The translations under genes and the position numbers were made by a program. From Scenedesmus sp. ARA3 (taxonomy: Eukaryota; Chlorophyta; Chlorophyceae; Sphaeropleales; Scenedesmaceae), in the NCBI GenBank assembly GCA_004335835.1, contig RWJK01000178.1, positions 1-64,000 of the forward strand: a DNA stretch of 64,000 bases. The letters are read 5' to 3'. The notes under the pieces were generated by a model, which saw only the letters and a list, made by a program, of their open reading frames with translations, was not told the origin of the DNA and made no database searches. This document shows positions 36,701-48,600 of this stretch, piece by piece (position 1 is the stretch's first letter; each line of letters opens with the position of its first letter).

Positions 36701-39700
36701 GTCAAACAACAGATGCAGCTAGCGATGCTGCAATAAGGCAGCTGTTACTGTCCTGCAAGCGCTGCCAGGCTCACCTGATGACGCGCGCCTGGCCGTGCGG
36801 CACGTCCTTGCAGTACCTGTCGATCTCGCGCAGGCAGGCCTGCTTCATGGGGTACTGGAAGTCGATGTTCTCGCTGAAGCGAACTTCCTCGTTGAACATC
36901 TCCGCCCTGCAGTGGCTGCTGAGCTTGTCGCGCTGCGTCTGCAGGCAGCGGATGACCCGCGCGGAGCCCTGCAGGACAGCAGCGGCACAAGTACACAGCA
37001 CATGTTCAGGAGTAATACCGTGACTTATAAGCAGCGAACAGCAACAAGGGCAGCAGTGAATAGAGCACGAAGAACTCTGGCCCATATCTAGCTTGATGCC
37101 CAAGCCGCCTGCTCATTAAAACTGCAATCAGCGCCAGGATGTTGAGTGCAACCCTGCTGGCACCAATCAGCCCCTGAAGCGACAGCAGCCAGCACTGCCG
37201 GCTGCATCAGCGCCTCTCACCGGCGGCACATTGCCACACAGCTTCTGGCGGTCAGTGTGGCAGGCGTCAGCCAGGGGCACATCAAAGCGGATGTCCTGCG
37301 CTGCCAGCTGCTGGTACTCGTACACCATGTTCTTGCAGGCACCCTCGGGGATGAGGCCCTGAGCCAGATTGTCCTGCAAGCAGCAGCACAGTGATGACGA
37401 CAGTTGACAACTCGGCTGCCGCTTTGCCAAGCATAAGCGCAGCTTTTGCAAGCAGTAAACAGGATCCGGCTGTGCGTCATGGTTGATGCCAAGCATCCAG
37501 GGCCTACAAACGACGAAGACTTCATAGAAGAGTGGTGTATGACGCCACATATCGCAGCTGCTGCCGTCCAGCAGTGTGTGCAGCCAACAGACACGCTGTG
37601 CACGAACCTGCAGGCAGATGTTGACGATGGTCTCATCTCCCTCGTAGATGTCCATGCCGATGCAGTCCTGCATCTGGTCTTTGCACACGCGCCGCAGCCG
37701 CGCATCAATGCGGAAGTCGCGCACACGCGCCTCAATCATCGCCTCCAGCTCATCCCTGCAGCGCACAGCAAGCAGCACAGGCATCAACAGACGCAGCAGC
37801 AGCGGCTGGCAGGTTGCGAGGCAGTCGAGCAGACAGCTGTCGGCACCAGTACTGCTGTCTCAACCTGCAAGATTCACACACATGCCCCCAAACCATCAAC
37901 ATTAGTGTGGCCCACCCGCCCGCTGCCCTGCCCCACGCTGCGCATGCAAGCAGCCGCTGCCAACACCCCCAGCAACCTCAAACATCTCCTGCAGCCCCAA
38001 AGCAGCAGCCCCCAGCCCGCACCTGCAGGCTGACGAGAAGCCCTCCTCATTGCGTGCAGCAACCAGGCAGTCGCGCGCACGCGCGTTGCCAGGTGGCACA
38101 TGCGGGCAGAAGGTCTTCTTGTCTGCCAGGCACTTCTTGTACACCACGATGTTGAGCCGCAGGTCCTCATCTGCTTCCAGCTCCTGCCTGAAGACAGCCT
38201 CCGCACACTCGGGCCGCAGCTGCGCACGGGTGGAGCGCTGCTCGCAGGACAGGCAGTAAAGGACAAGGGGCATGCACTATAAGACAGGCTCCGGATCAGA
38301 AGAGCAGAAGCAGGACCGCATTTGCATGCGCACGGCTATCTGCTTATGCGCAGAAGGAAGGCGCAATCATAACACAAAGGACCAACACACCTGCACTGCT
38401 ACAAGCGCAGCTGCTCGCAGGACAGGCATCAAAGGACAAGGGGCATGCAGAATATGACAAGTGACAGGTCAGAGGAGCAGGAGGACCAGGAGCTCATGCT
38501 GTAGACATGGCAACACACTGAGCACGGCAAGCCAAGTCGTGGCTGCCGGGACTCCTGCTCTGACTGTGGCCCTTCTGCATGCTGCAAGTGCAGGCAACGT
38601 GCTCGTTGCTTTCTGCTCTTGCTGTGCGCTGCTGCTGCTGCTCCTGCTGCTGTGCAATGACGCACCAGGCATGCTGTTACCCTGCCGCCGCCATCCTTGA
38701 TGCCCTTGCAGTGCTGCTCAATGTCTGCCTTGCACAGCGCAGCCAGCTCAGGGTCTGCCCGGTAGTCTGTGGCAATGGCCATCTGCATTTTGAACACCTC
38801 AGCTGCACACGCTTTGGACAGCTTGCCCTTCTCCTCCCTGTGTGCACAACAGCAGCAGCAGCAGCAGCAGGCAGCAGTGCCAACCACAGCATGAGTGGCG
38901 CAGCGTTGCAGCATGTCCTACAAAGCAAACTGGCTTCTGCTCTGGCGCCTCTTGCTATCTGTCTAAGCATCAGCTGCCGCAGCTGCCATGATGCACACCA
39001 GCCGCCGCCATACTGCGCTCAGCAGCGGCTTGCCTGGTGTACAGCCACCTGTGGTGGCACGCACTTGCACAGCGCAAGTGCCCCGACCTGCCGCTGCTGC
39101 TGGCACTGCAACTGGCCCCATGAGACCTCCAGATGCTCACCTGAGGCACGCAATGATGCGCCCCTCTGCTGTGGGCCCAAACACCCATGTGTTCTTGCAC
39201 AGCTTCTCAGCATCAGCCTGGCAGGCCTTGGCTGCAAGCCATGAAGCAACACAGAAATGCAGGCAGCAGCAAGTCAGGAGACAACAACTAGAACATATAT
39301 CGCCTGCACAGCTGCCACTATGCATAATGACGCACAAGGTGTGCAGTCCAGCTGCGGTCGTCCTGTCACACAGTTGCTGCGTAAATTCAGCAGCATCATT
39401 TGCAGCTGATCCAGCCCAGCTGCTGCGGTGCCCAGTTTGTGTTGGCACGTGTTGTATCATGACGCTGCCACCTGTCGCGCACACAATCGCCGCTACCGCT
39501 GCAGCTGCCTCTGCAGGCCGAGCCAGCTGCTGCTGTGCTTGCTCCTCACCCAGAGGCAGGTTGGCGTTGATGTTCTTGCCGCGGGTGATCATGAACTGAT
39601 ACACGTCCTCCTGGCACTCATCAGGCACAGTCTCTGCAGCAGGAAGGCACACAGTGGTGGTCAGACCACAGAGCACGCAAGCCGATACGCCAGCGCCTCT

Positions 39701-40663
39701 TGTCCCGGCTGCCGTTGATGGTTGCGCCTGCCACGCTGTGGCTATTACGTGATGGCAGCAGCACTGCCTCCTGCCCTGCTGACTGCTCTGCTGCCATGCC
39801 GGCAGAGACTGCTGAGCAGCAGCGCGCACCTGCGCTCTCCTCCCCAACTTCTGCTGCTGCGATACCTTCGCTAATGCAGTTTGCCACAGCGCCCTCGCCA
39901 GGCTCAAGATCTTTGCAGACTGAGGATGAGAGGAAGTCCTTGCACTTTCCTGCAAGCAACCAAACAAACAAGCTCATATACCTTGATTGCGCGGCTTTGC
40001 AGCTCAAGGCATAATTGCTGCTCTTCAAAATGGGCTTGAGGCTTGCACACATGATTCCAGTGGCATCGCACACAACAGCTGCTGCCAGCATGTGCTTTGT
40101 ACAAACCACCAAGCTAGTGTGTCAGGTGGATGATGAGCCATGCAAGGTGATCCTGCCACCCCTGCAGTGAGGGCTGCATTGCATCAGCATGACACACCAT
40201 CTAAGCAAGTCTACTTGTGCTGATCATATCCTGTCCATATCAGCCAACATACCTTGCACATCAATGTCATCAATGTCATTTTGAACGTCAGCCTCTGGCG
40301 CCAACTCCACTTGCTTGTTCTTCTTAGCAGCTGGCTTTGCCGGCACTGGGGCAGCTGGTGTTGCTGGCGCTGTTGTTGCTGCAGCTGCTGGTGCAGGCGT
40401 TGCTGCTGCTGGTGTTGCTGCTTGAGTTGTTGCTGGCGTTTTAGGTGGGGCTGCTGCTGGTGTTGCTGCTGGTTGCTCTTGTTGGTGGGTGGGCATCCAC
40501 ACGCTGCACAGTACTGCTGCCACCAACAGCACAGCTACATGCCTCCTCCTGCAGGGGCTGCTGCCGGCCTGCAGGCACACGTATAGTTTCCTTTAGTCAC
40601 CAACCCATTCCATGCCTCGTAGCACAGCCGTGCAGTGTCCTGGCTGCCTGAACTCACCCCCAT
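33723..40663 (-). CDS. GLG1: Golgi apparatus protein 1 homologue, copy A
   Basis: Type I membrane protein of about 941 residues from 16 exons: 40663-40658, 40568-40253, 39949-39866, 39633-39550, 39231-39141, 38837-38666, 38240-38023, 37755-37608, 37373-37221, 36968-36775, 36443-36269, 35983-35803, 35493-35301, 35079-35002, 34682-34370 and 34142-33723. All phases join. The first exon is only ATG-GGG; the signal peptide (HVAVLLVAAVLCSVWM) follows in exon 2, then an Ala/Pro/Thr-rich linker. Next come many Cys-rich GLG1 repeats (for example CLREIDRYCKDVPHGQARVI). One membrane helix near residue 890-912 (GWTAIAGMAAMVVLVAAGG) is followed by a short tail. Animal GLG1 (MG-160/ESL-1) is a Golgi sialoglycoprotein that binds growth factors; the algal role is unknown. 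Exon 12 has a CAGCAG acceptor. Confidence 0.9.
38401..38450 (-). repeat. Copy of the exon 7 acceptor of GLG1 copy A
   Basis: The sequence around the exon 7 acceptor (exon start 38240), including about 35 nt of intron end (atgccccttgtccttt and onward) and the tgcgag-CAGC boundary, is repeated 173 nt upstream on the transcript, with the equivalent exon start at 38413. There are several substitutions, and the copied exon part is only a few bases long. Confidence 0.8.
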
Positions 40664-41245
40664 GGTTCCGTTTCTCCACCAGCCAACTCCCGCCTTACGT
40701 GCTGGGTGGCAGCCCGGTGTGACGACGTACCAAGTTTTCAGACAGTATTCGCAGTTTTCTGCCAATACGTGCCTAGCTCCGTGTCAGCTCCCTGGCTGTG
40801 AAGCTTGCTAACCGTCTTTTGATGCGTAAATTGCTTCAAGCTGAAACGATCAAACACTAAGCTATTTTATCAGCGGCCAACGAGTAGCATGCGGATGAAA
40901 GGGAGTAGTTCAAACACTGTGGACACCCGTCCCTTTTTGGCAACCTGCAGCTTCCACTGGCAGCACAAGCACTTCTTCACCTCAATCTAGAAAGCTTCAG
41001 GCCGCAGGGAGTACGAGGCAAGCCAGGCTAAGCCTTGCTGCACCTGCTGCTTGTACCCTCAACCGCTGCAACCACACCAAAGTGGCCCTCTCTACAAGTA
41101 CAGTACTGTACCTCACACATCAGGTCTCCTATCATCACAGGTGTTACAGGTATGCTGCTGGCGTGAACGAACTGATCAGCTGTGGCGCCAGCACCACAGA
41201 CAGGGTGAACAAACCCAGGAACGACATGCATGTGCGGTCAGCCTG
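40664..41245. other. Spacer between ispF and GLG1 copy A
   Basis: About 580 bp between two minus-strand genes. It should contain the ispF 3' untranslated region (TGTAA on the minus strand at 41148-41144) and the promoter of GLG1 copy A. No gene is seen. Confidence 0.6.
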
Positions 41246-43554
41246 TCAGGCCATGTCCTTCCTGATGAGCATGATCACTGCATGGCAGCCAATGCTGCGC
41301 TCCTCGCCAATGCTGTCCACCTTCTCATGTGTCTTGGCCTGCAGGCAACACAGGCAGTGCCGGCACATGTCAGCAATTGTACATGGTCGTGGTCCAATCC
41401 TGGACCTTGCAGGAGTATTCACAGGGCGCACAGTAAGTCAACGCTGCCGGCAGGTTGTGCTGTGCAGTGAGTCATAGCTGAAGCGACGTGCATCTGTGCA
41501 CTGCTGGCCCACAACACTTCATAAAATGCTCATCCTGCAGCTTTCAGCAGCAACACTTGACCTTGATGTTGATGACTGATGGATGTGCCTCCAGCAACTT
41601 GCACAGGTTGGCGCGGATGGTCTCCTGCAAGCAGCAGAAGTGGCACAGTTTACCAGGACAGTATAGCCACCACAATAGCAAAAACGATGTGCAAGTCTGC
41701 ATGACAGTATGATGAGGCTGCGGTCGCTGCCACACAACATCAGAACAGCACAAGTGCTGCCGCGGCACAGCACCGCGGCACATCATCAGTGCTGCATATT
41801 TGAGCTGCCGGTGCGGTGAGCTGATGCACTAACGTCAGCAGCAGCAGCAGCAACCGCATCCTCACCTTGTGCGGCGACAGCTTGGGCTTCTGTGCGATGA
41901 TGGTGCAATCAAGGTTGCCCAGCACGTAGCCAGCCTCCTTCATCTTCTTCACCTGCAGCAGCAGCAGCAGCAGCAGCAGCACACGGACAGGCACGGTCAG
42001 CAACTACCATCACCCACCACACGCGTGCAGACACGCACACTGGCAGTTGTATGGTCTGCACACCTGGCTGCTGCGGCAGGTCATGTCTCACTGAAGCTGC
42101 ACGCGCTGCACATGCGGCACAGCAGAACGGCCTAGATGATGCGTTCAGCACATTACAGCTCATGTGAGTATGGCTTTATTAATAACGTGATGCTGGCCCG
42201 CGCAGCTTGCGTACTGATGTGGTACGCACCGCTTCCTTGACGAAGATGTCTGACGAGGCACCCTTCCAGGTTGGGTCGTTGTCAGGGAACAGCTGGCCTG
42301 CGGGACGGGCACAACACACATACACAATGTTGCTACTCTACGTGCATGCCAACGCATGCAATCCTATTGTCAACAGCATATAGAGTGTACAGGCAAGTGG
42401 AGTCATTGTCAGGGATCAGTTGGCCTGCAGGGTGTGATCAGCACACAGAGTATACAGAGGACCGAGTACACACAATGTGCAGCTGATGCTGTGCTCGTTT
42501 GTAAGGGCGTACCCATGGTGTTCCTGCTGACGCGCAGCTATGCAGCTGGCATGCACCCGAACTGCTGCTGCTGGGTGGCTGCTTTGGTAAGATGTAAGTG
42601 TGTAGGGCAGAAACCATTGCAGGGCAAGCCACTGGAGCTGCTTGCACACACTGCACCTTGCGGCAGTGTGCTTTGTCCTCGCCCCCAAATTCCAGCTGCT
42701 GTGCTGCCGACTCTGCCGAAAACAAAGAACGCTGCTGCTGCTGCTGCTGCTGCTGCCGCTGCTGCAGCAAACTCCTGAGTTATGGTGTGGCTGCGCAGCT
42801 TGCATGCAGTGGCTGAACGGCGGCCGGATGCAGCCGGCTGCAGTATCGCGCTTTACAGTACGTGACGCAGATGCCGCCAGCTGTGCAACACAGCTGCAGC
42901 CTCACCAATGTCTGGCAGGCTCAGTGCGCCGAGGATGGCATCTGTCACTGTGTGCAGCAGCACGTCACCTGCAGGCGTAAGCAGGTAGACAAGACGAAGG
43001 AAGCAGGGATAACTTGAGCAAACATGCAAACGTGTCTGCTATTTTAGCTCCGCCTGTGTGCAAGCAGGTGCCACTGCCCAGGACAAACGCAGCAAGCGCA
43101 GATGCACGTGGTATCTGATTTCCAGATGATTGTCCCACCGACTGCAATACCAGCAGCATGCAGCTGCTAACCACATTGCACACCCGCTAAGTCTGCGCAG
43201 CTACTCCTGCAAGCAGCATGCTTACCCCACAGAACTGCCAGCCCGCCAATTCAGCTGCACACACACTGCAGACCCACTGCACTAGGCACACCTCATGCTG
43301 CAGCTGTCGCAAGCAGTGTGACCTGCACAGCGCCCAAACAATCAACATGAAGCCTAACACACTCACCGTCCGAGTGTGCCTCGCAGCCCTTGGTGTGTGG
43401 GATCTCAATGCCGCCGATGACCAGCTTGTAGCCCTCAGCCAGCCGGTGCAGGTCAAAGCCGTGGCCCACGCGGTACGGCAGCGCAGGCGGCGCGGGCGCC
43501 TCCACTGCTGCTGCACGCGTGGCCACGCTGCTGCCCATGGCGCGGCTGCTAAAG
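41246..43554 (-). CDS. ispF: 2-C-methyl-D-erythritol 2,4-cyclodiphosphate synthase (5' exon unresolved)
   Basis: This plastid MEP-pathway enzyme converts CDP-methylerythritol phosphate to MEcPP and CMP on the way to isoprenoids. Exons are 43554-43367, 42968-42906, 42297-42230, 41952-41866, 41624-41562 and 41338-41246, with phases 1,1,0,0,0. The metal-site motif [12 protein letters not shown] and the [18 protein letters not shown] motif, split by intron 1, are intact. [28 protein letters not shown] and the C-terminal [20 protein letters not shown] follow the family closely. About 20 residues precede YRVGHG in this exon and look like the end of a transit peptide. Exon 43554 opens with an acceptor in phase 2, so the true start is probably in an upstream exon within 43.56-43.86 kb; ATG at 43538 is the fallback. 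Only the 5' end is uncertain. Confidence 0.95.
42394..42431 (-). repeat. Copy of the ispF exon 3 acceptor and exon start
   Basis: The ispF exon 3 border (exon start 42297, cgcag before GCCAGCTGTTCCCTGAC) recurs 127 nt upstream on the transcript with its own tgcag acceptor (equivalent exon start 42424). About 37 nt match with about seven substitutions. Use of this copy would reach an in-frame TAG before the real exon. Confidence 0.85.
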
Positions 43555-44316
43555 CTGCAGGGCAGCAAGTAATGGTCAGGCCACGCGGCTGCTGTTTCTG
43601 CCTGTTACAGATGAGTACTTAAAACGGTTGGAGCTACACAAGCTGGGGGCTGATTGTGGTCATGATGTCTGCCTGCAACAAGCAGACGCTGACGTGCCGA
43701 CACTGCTGGCCTGCACGCTACACGTCCTACCTGAAGCAGCTGTTGCTTCCTTGCTGCCGTGCCTGGCAGGAGCTCTGCAGCTTGAAACAATAGTATGCAA
43801 GTCAGCACGTGGGCACCACACCTTGTCAGTGCAATGATTATCCATGCTGGCATCATCGCACCTGCTGTCCCCTGCTGCTGCGTGCTGCTGTGAAGGGAGC
43901 AGGGCAGATGCGCCTAGATCCTGCAGCCTGTACCGAGCTCAGGTTGGCACGAGATGTCTGCTGCAAGCACGACATGCTGTTTGGCTGTCAATGCACGAGC
44001 ACTAGCTTAGATGCTGGGGCAGCAGAGAGATGGCAGGGTGGGTAGTGACACTGAGAGCAGACGTAGAGACGCAACAAACACCGACAAACGTAACCGTTCT
44101 ACACGATCAACGGCGAAGTAGTGCTTCAATTGAGCTCTGTCATGCCAGCTCAGGTTCTGCCTGGCCATAGGCAGTAACCAGCCCATGTGTCATGCTTATT
44201 GCAGGGCCTGGCAATTGCATATCGGCCCTGGACGAACAAGTTCACGAATTTGTCCGTTCGACATTCCTCATACTTTACTTTAGCAGGCAACGTCTGGCAG
44301 TTGCAGCCTGCCAGCC
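43555..44316. promoter_or_regulatory. Divergent promoter region between ispF and the HEL2-like gene
   Basis: About 760 bp separate the known 5' ends of two genes transcribed away from each other, so the region must hold both promoters or one shared bidirectional promoter. It probably also contains the missing first exon of ispF: a minus-strand stretch at 43.66-43.85 kb has transit-peptide-like composition in two frames and a GTAGGA donor near 43729. I see no convincing TATA box. Confidence 0.5.
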
Positions 44317-44871
44317 ATGGCAACCGAGGACTTGTGCCTCGTGTGCGCCGATTCCTTAGACTACGCAGGTTTTGGACCATGTGGGCACAAAGACTGCTGC
44401 TCACGCTGCGTGGCCAGGCTCAGGTGAGCTTGCAAGGAGCAGCAGCAGCAGCACCAGAAGCAGCAGAGCAGCATTGGGGCACACCCAGCAATACAGCAGT
44501 TTAGACGTTATCGCAGCAATGTAGTCATCAACCGTTGTCAGCGTACTTATGTTTAAACGCTATGAAAGCTCCATGCCTAACTGCGGCTGTCTGTGATGTG
44601 TCTTGCGTGTGCAACCGCTGCTGCCAGGTTTGTGATGGAGGACAGCAAGTGCATGATTTGCAAGCAGGAGTGCCCGCAAGTGTTCTTCACGCGCTACTTG
44701 GGCGACTACACCGAGGGCCTGGCCCCTGATGAGTTCCAGGACCTGCCGGTGAGCCGCTGCTGCAACAGCTCCAGCTGCAGCTGCTGCAGTGCATCTGCTC
44801 CCAGCAATGGGATGAAACACACCTCTGACAGCGGCGGTTGGCGTGGCAACAGCAGCAGGCTGCAGCAGCGG

Positions 44872-44920
<49 letters not shown>

Positions 44921-45626
44921 CGGAAGCACTAGCCTGATACCTTGAGTGCTGCAGTTGTTGCTGCAGCAGATGCTGGTGCAGGCTGTGCACCAAATGCACA
45001 AGGCACACAGCACCCCCATCACATGTTTTCGGCCTTTCATAGTGCTGATACGTCTAGGTGCTCATGTTTTGGCTTCCAGAGTGGTCAGCCAGCCTCTGTT
45101 GCTGGCGCCCTGTGCGCTGCATTGACCATCAAGCACAGTCAGGCGAACACACCACGTAGCGCAGCACGACTGCACCTGCAGCTATCTGCAACACACTCCC
45201 TTGCCGCGCTGTCTGCTCTGTCTATCTTCCCTGCCGCGCAGGCGCGTGCGCGTGCGCGTGAGGTGTGGGAGCTTCCGGAGGTGGCCGGCTACTTTGATGA
45301 CCAGGACCACTACAAGGCCATCAAGAGCCTCTGCAGCTACACACACCCCATGCTGCCGGGCGCAGTGTGTGGCAACCTCAACAGCCTCAAGCGCAAGCTG
45401 ACCGAGGCGCACAAGCTGCACTTCTGCGACCTGTGCATCAAGGGGCGCAAGGTGCGGCGCAGCAAGGGGGCTGTGCGGTGTGATGAGTTTTTGGGGTTCA
45501 GGGGGTGGTACTTGAGCCCTGGCAGTAGGAGTGGCAGTTGCCAGGGCAGCGGCAGGTGGGCAGCTGAGCAGCAGCTTAGGGTGATCTGCATTGCCTGATT
45601 GGATGTAGCATTGCAACAGCAAGTGT

Positions 45627-45672
<46 letters not shown>

Positions 45673-48600
45673 GCACTCAAGGTAGAAGGAGTGTGCAGTA
45701 TGCTTGTCACCTGCAGCTTCGTACACCATGTGGGCCCTGCATGCTCAACATGCGAGGTGCCTGCCACACACATATGCAAACACCCAATTCCTGCAGGTGT
45801 TTATCAGCGAGCAGGTGCTGTACAGCAAGAGCGACCTGGAGCGGCACATGCGCACAGGCGATGACGAGGGCCCCATGGCTGAGTCGGGCTTTAAGGGGCA
45901 CCCGCTGTGCCGCTTCTGCAGGTGCGGCAGCACAGCACAGCTCGACGTGTGTGTTGTGTTGAGTTGCATTGTGTTTGCTGGTCAGTCTGAAACCAAGCAT
46001 ATTCAAAAACCCCCCATGGTCGAACTCATCGCCTGCTGGCAACAGACTTCTCTGCGTGTGCCTTTCTGGCTTGCAGGCAGTGCTTCTACAGCGGCGACGA
46101 GCTGTACAAGCACACGTCACAGTAGCGCTTGCCCCAGCTGCTGTTGGTAGCCATAACAGTCACCTTGTGTCGTATCTGCAGGCAGCGCTTCTACGACGGC
46201 GACGAGCTGTACAAGCACATGGAGGGCCGCCATGAGAACTGCTTCATCTGCCGGCGGCGCGACCCCAACAAGTTTGTGTACTACAAGGACTATGCGGAGC
46301 TCGAGGGTGAGGGGGCTGCGCAGGGCTGCTGCACATTGTGTGTGAGCGTGTGTGGTTTGTACTCTTGCAAGAACTTTGGACTTTGAAACCTCATCATGTT
46401 TGTGTAGTACAAGGACTATGCGGGGCAGGCGGGTGAGGGGGCGGCGGTGATCGGGGCTGCCATGAACACGAAACCACCAGCCTTGCCCGCACTCACCCCC
46501 ACCCACGTGTTTGATATCGCCTTTAACACACCCCATGCAGAGCACTTCACCGGCAACCACCACCCCTGCCCGCACCCGGCTTGCCTGGAGCGCAAGTTTG
46601 TGGTCTTTGCAGAGGAGGCTGAACTCAAGCGCCACTTTGCCACAGAGCACGGCGGCGAGATGAACCTCTCCCGCGCGCAGCGCCGCAACCTGCTCACAGT
46701 GAATATCCAGCTGAACTACGCACGCGAGCAAGAAGAGGCCGCCGCAGCAGCAGCAGCAGCCGCGCGGCCAGGCGTAGTGATTGGCGGCGGCCACAACCTG
46801 CCGCGGCGCGGCGGGATGCGGCACAGCAGGAGCGAAGGGGCTATGGCAGCAGCAGTGGCAGCCAGCATAGAGAGCAGCCAAGTAGAGAATGTGATGCGTA
46901 GGTCTGCTGCTGAGGCGGGTGGGGCTGCGCCTGGCAGTGTGACGTTCAACGCTGATGACTTCCCGACTGTCAGCGGCCAGGGCAGCGGCGCAGCACCCCT
47001 GGGCACTTGGGTGGGAGCAACAGGAGGTGAGGGGCTTGTACGGTTTCAAGTGTGGCGATGTCAGGGAGGGGCAGACAGCGGGATGTGTTGTGTTGCTATA
47101 TCAACTGCAGACATGTTGAATTTGTGCTGAGAGTCCAGGTGCTGCAGCATCCTTTGCCACTGGTTAAGTAAAGCTTGTTTAACTGACGCTGCCGCTGCCG
47201 CCGCTGCTGCCGCCGTTGCCACAGGGCCTGGCAGTTCCTCCCTCACTCAAGACGACTTCCCTGCGCTGCCAACCATGTCACGCAACCAGCGGCGAAAGCA
47301 GCGCGAGCGCGCCGTAGCCACGTCTGGATCACTTGCAGGTCGGCTTGCAGCAGCTGGCGCACCAATCCGCGTAGTGAACCGCGCTGCTCCCAGCGCTGGG
47401 AGCAGCAGCAGCGCCGCAGGCAGCAGCAGCAGTACGGCGGCGGCTGCTGGCAGCAGCAGCAGCAGCGCGGGAGGGCTAGTACGGCAGAGCAGCTCCACAG
47501 GCAACTTACCAGCAGCAGCTGCAGCGGCAGCTGCAGGTCAGAGCAATGCGGCGGACAGCTTAGCTGATGCTGATGATGCAGATGATGATGTGCCCACAGG
47601 GCGGGATGATTTCCCTGCTCTGTCTGGTGGCGCACCAGCCACACAGGCACACCCTGCTTGGGTACCTGTAAGGAGATCTGGCAAGCCTCCTAGGTCAGGC
47701 CAGGCAGCCGGCAGCAGCAGCAGCAGCAGAGCTGCACCTAGCATCTCTGACTTCCCGTCACTAGTGGCTGCTATCCCCGCATCCAGCCGGCAAGCAGCAG
47801 CAGCAAAGGCAGGCAAGGCAGCGGGCAATTGGCCCGCCGCAGCCAAAGCCGGCAGCAGCAGCAGCGGCGGCGGCGGCGGCACGCAGTCTGTTGCTGCTGC
47901 TGTTGCTGCTGCTGGGGGTGTGTCTGAGGAGCTCAAGGCAGCAAACAAGGCGCTGATTGAGCGCTGCAAGGCGCTGCTGAGTGAGGCGGGGTTCAAGGCC
48001 TTCAGGGAGCAGTCTGGCGCCTTCATGCAGGGCGGCGTAACAGCAGGTGAGGAATATTGTTGCAGAGTCTGCAGGGAGGCTGTTCAGTTGTGATCAAGGT
48101 CTCGCGCGTGTGTGGATCCGCGCAGTGCACTTGGTGGTTGCGAGGCAAGATGGTTGCATTGAAACAGCGTGTCAGCATTTGCAATCCTCCTTGCCTCACC
48201 CTCGCAACCACAGCACTCGCGAGCTACTTTTCTGAACGCGTTGCACATCACTCTCCAGAGCACCTGGCAGGCGAGCACTCTAGGCCCCTCACACCACAAC
48301 TGCTGCAGGCTGAGCTTCGCATGCCTCGTATGCCTTGCAGGCAAGTACCACTCGCACTGTGTGGAGCTGGGGCTGACTTCGCTAGTGCCGCAGCTCGCAG
48401 CGCTCTGCCCGGATGCAGACAAGCGCGGCGCACTCATCGCAGCGCACAAGCAGTACCTGGAAGACAGCCAGGACAGCATGAATGCAGCAGCAGCAGGCGG
48501 CATGGGCTGGGTGCCGCCAGAGGCGGCTCTGGCAGCATTGCAAGAGGTGGAAACAAAGGGCTCTTGGACCTGTGAGCGCTGCACGCTCAGCAATGCACCC

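Noticed and set aside
43536..43538. ATG at 43538 as the ispF start
   Set aside because: It would leave a very short presequence for a plastid enzyme, and the exon opens upstream with a phase-2 acceptor, so an upstream exon is more likely.
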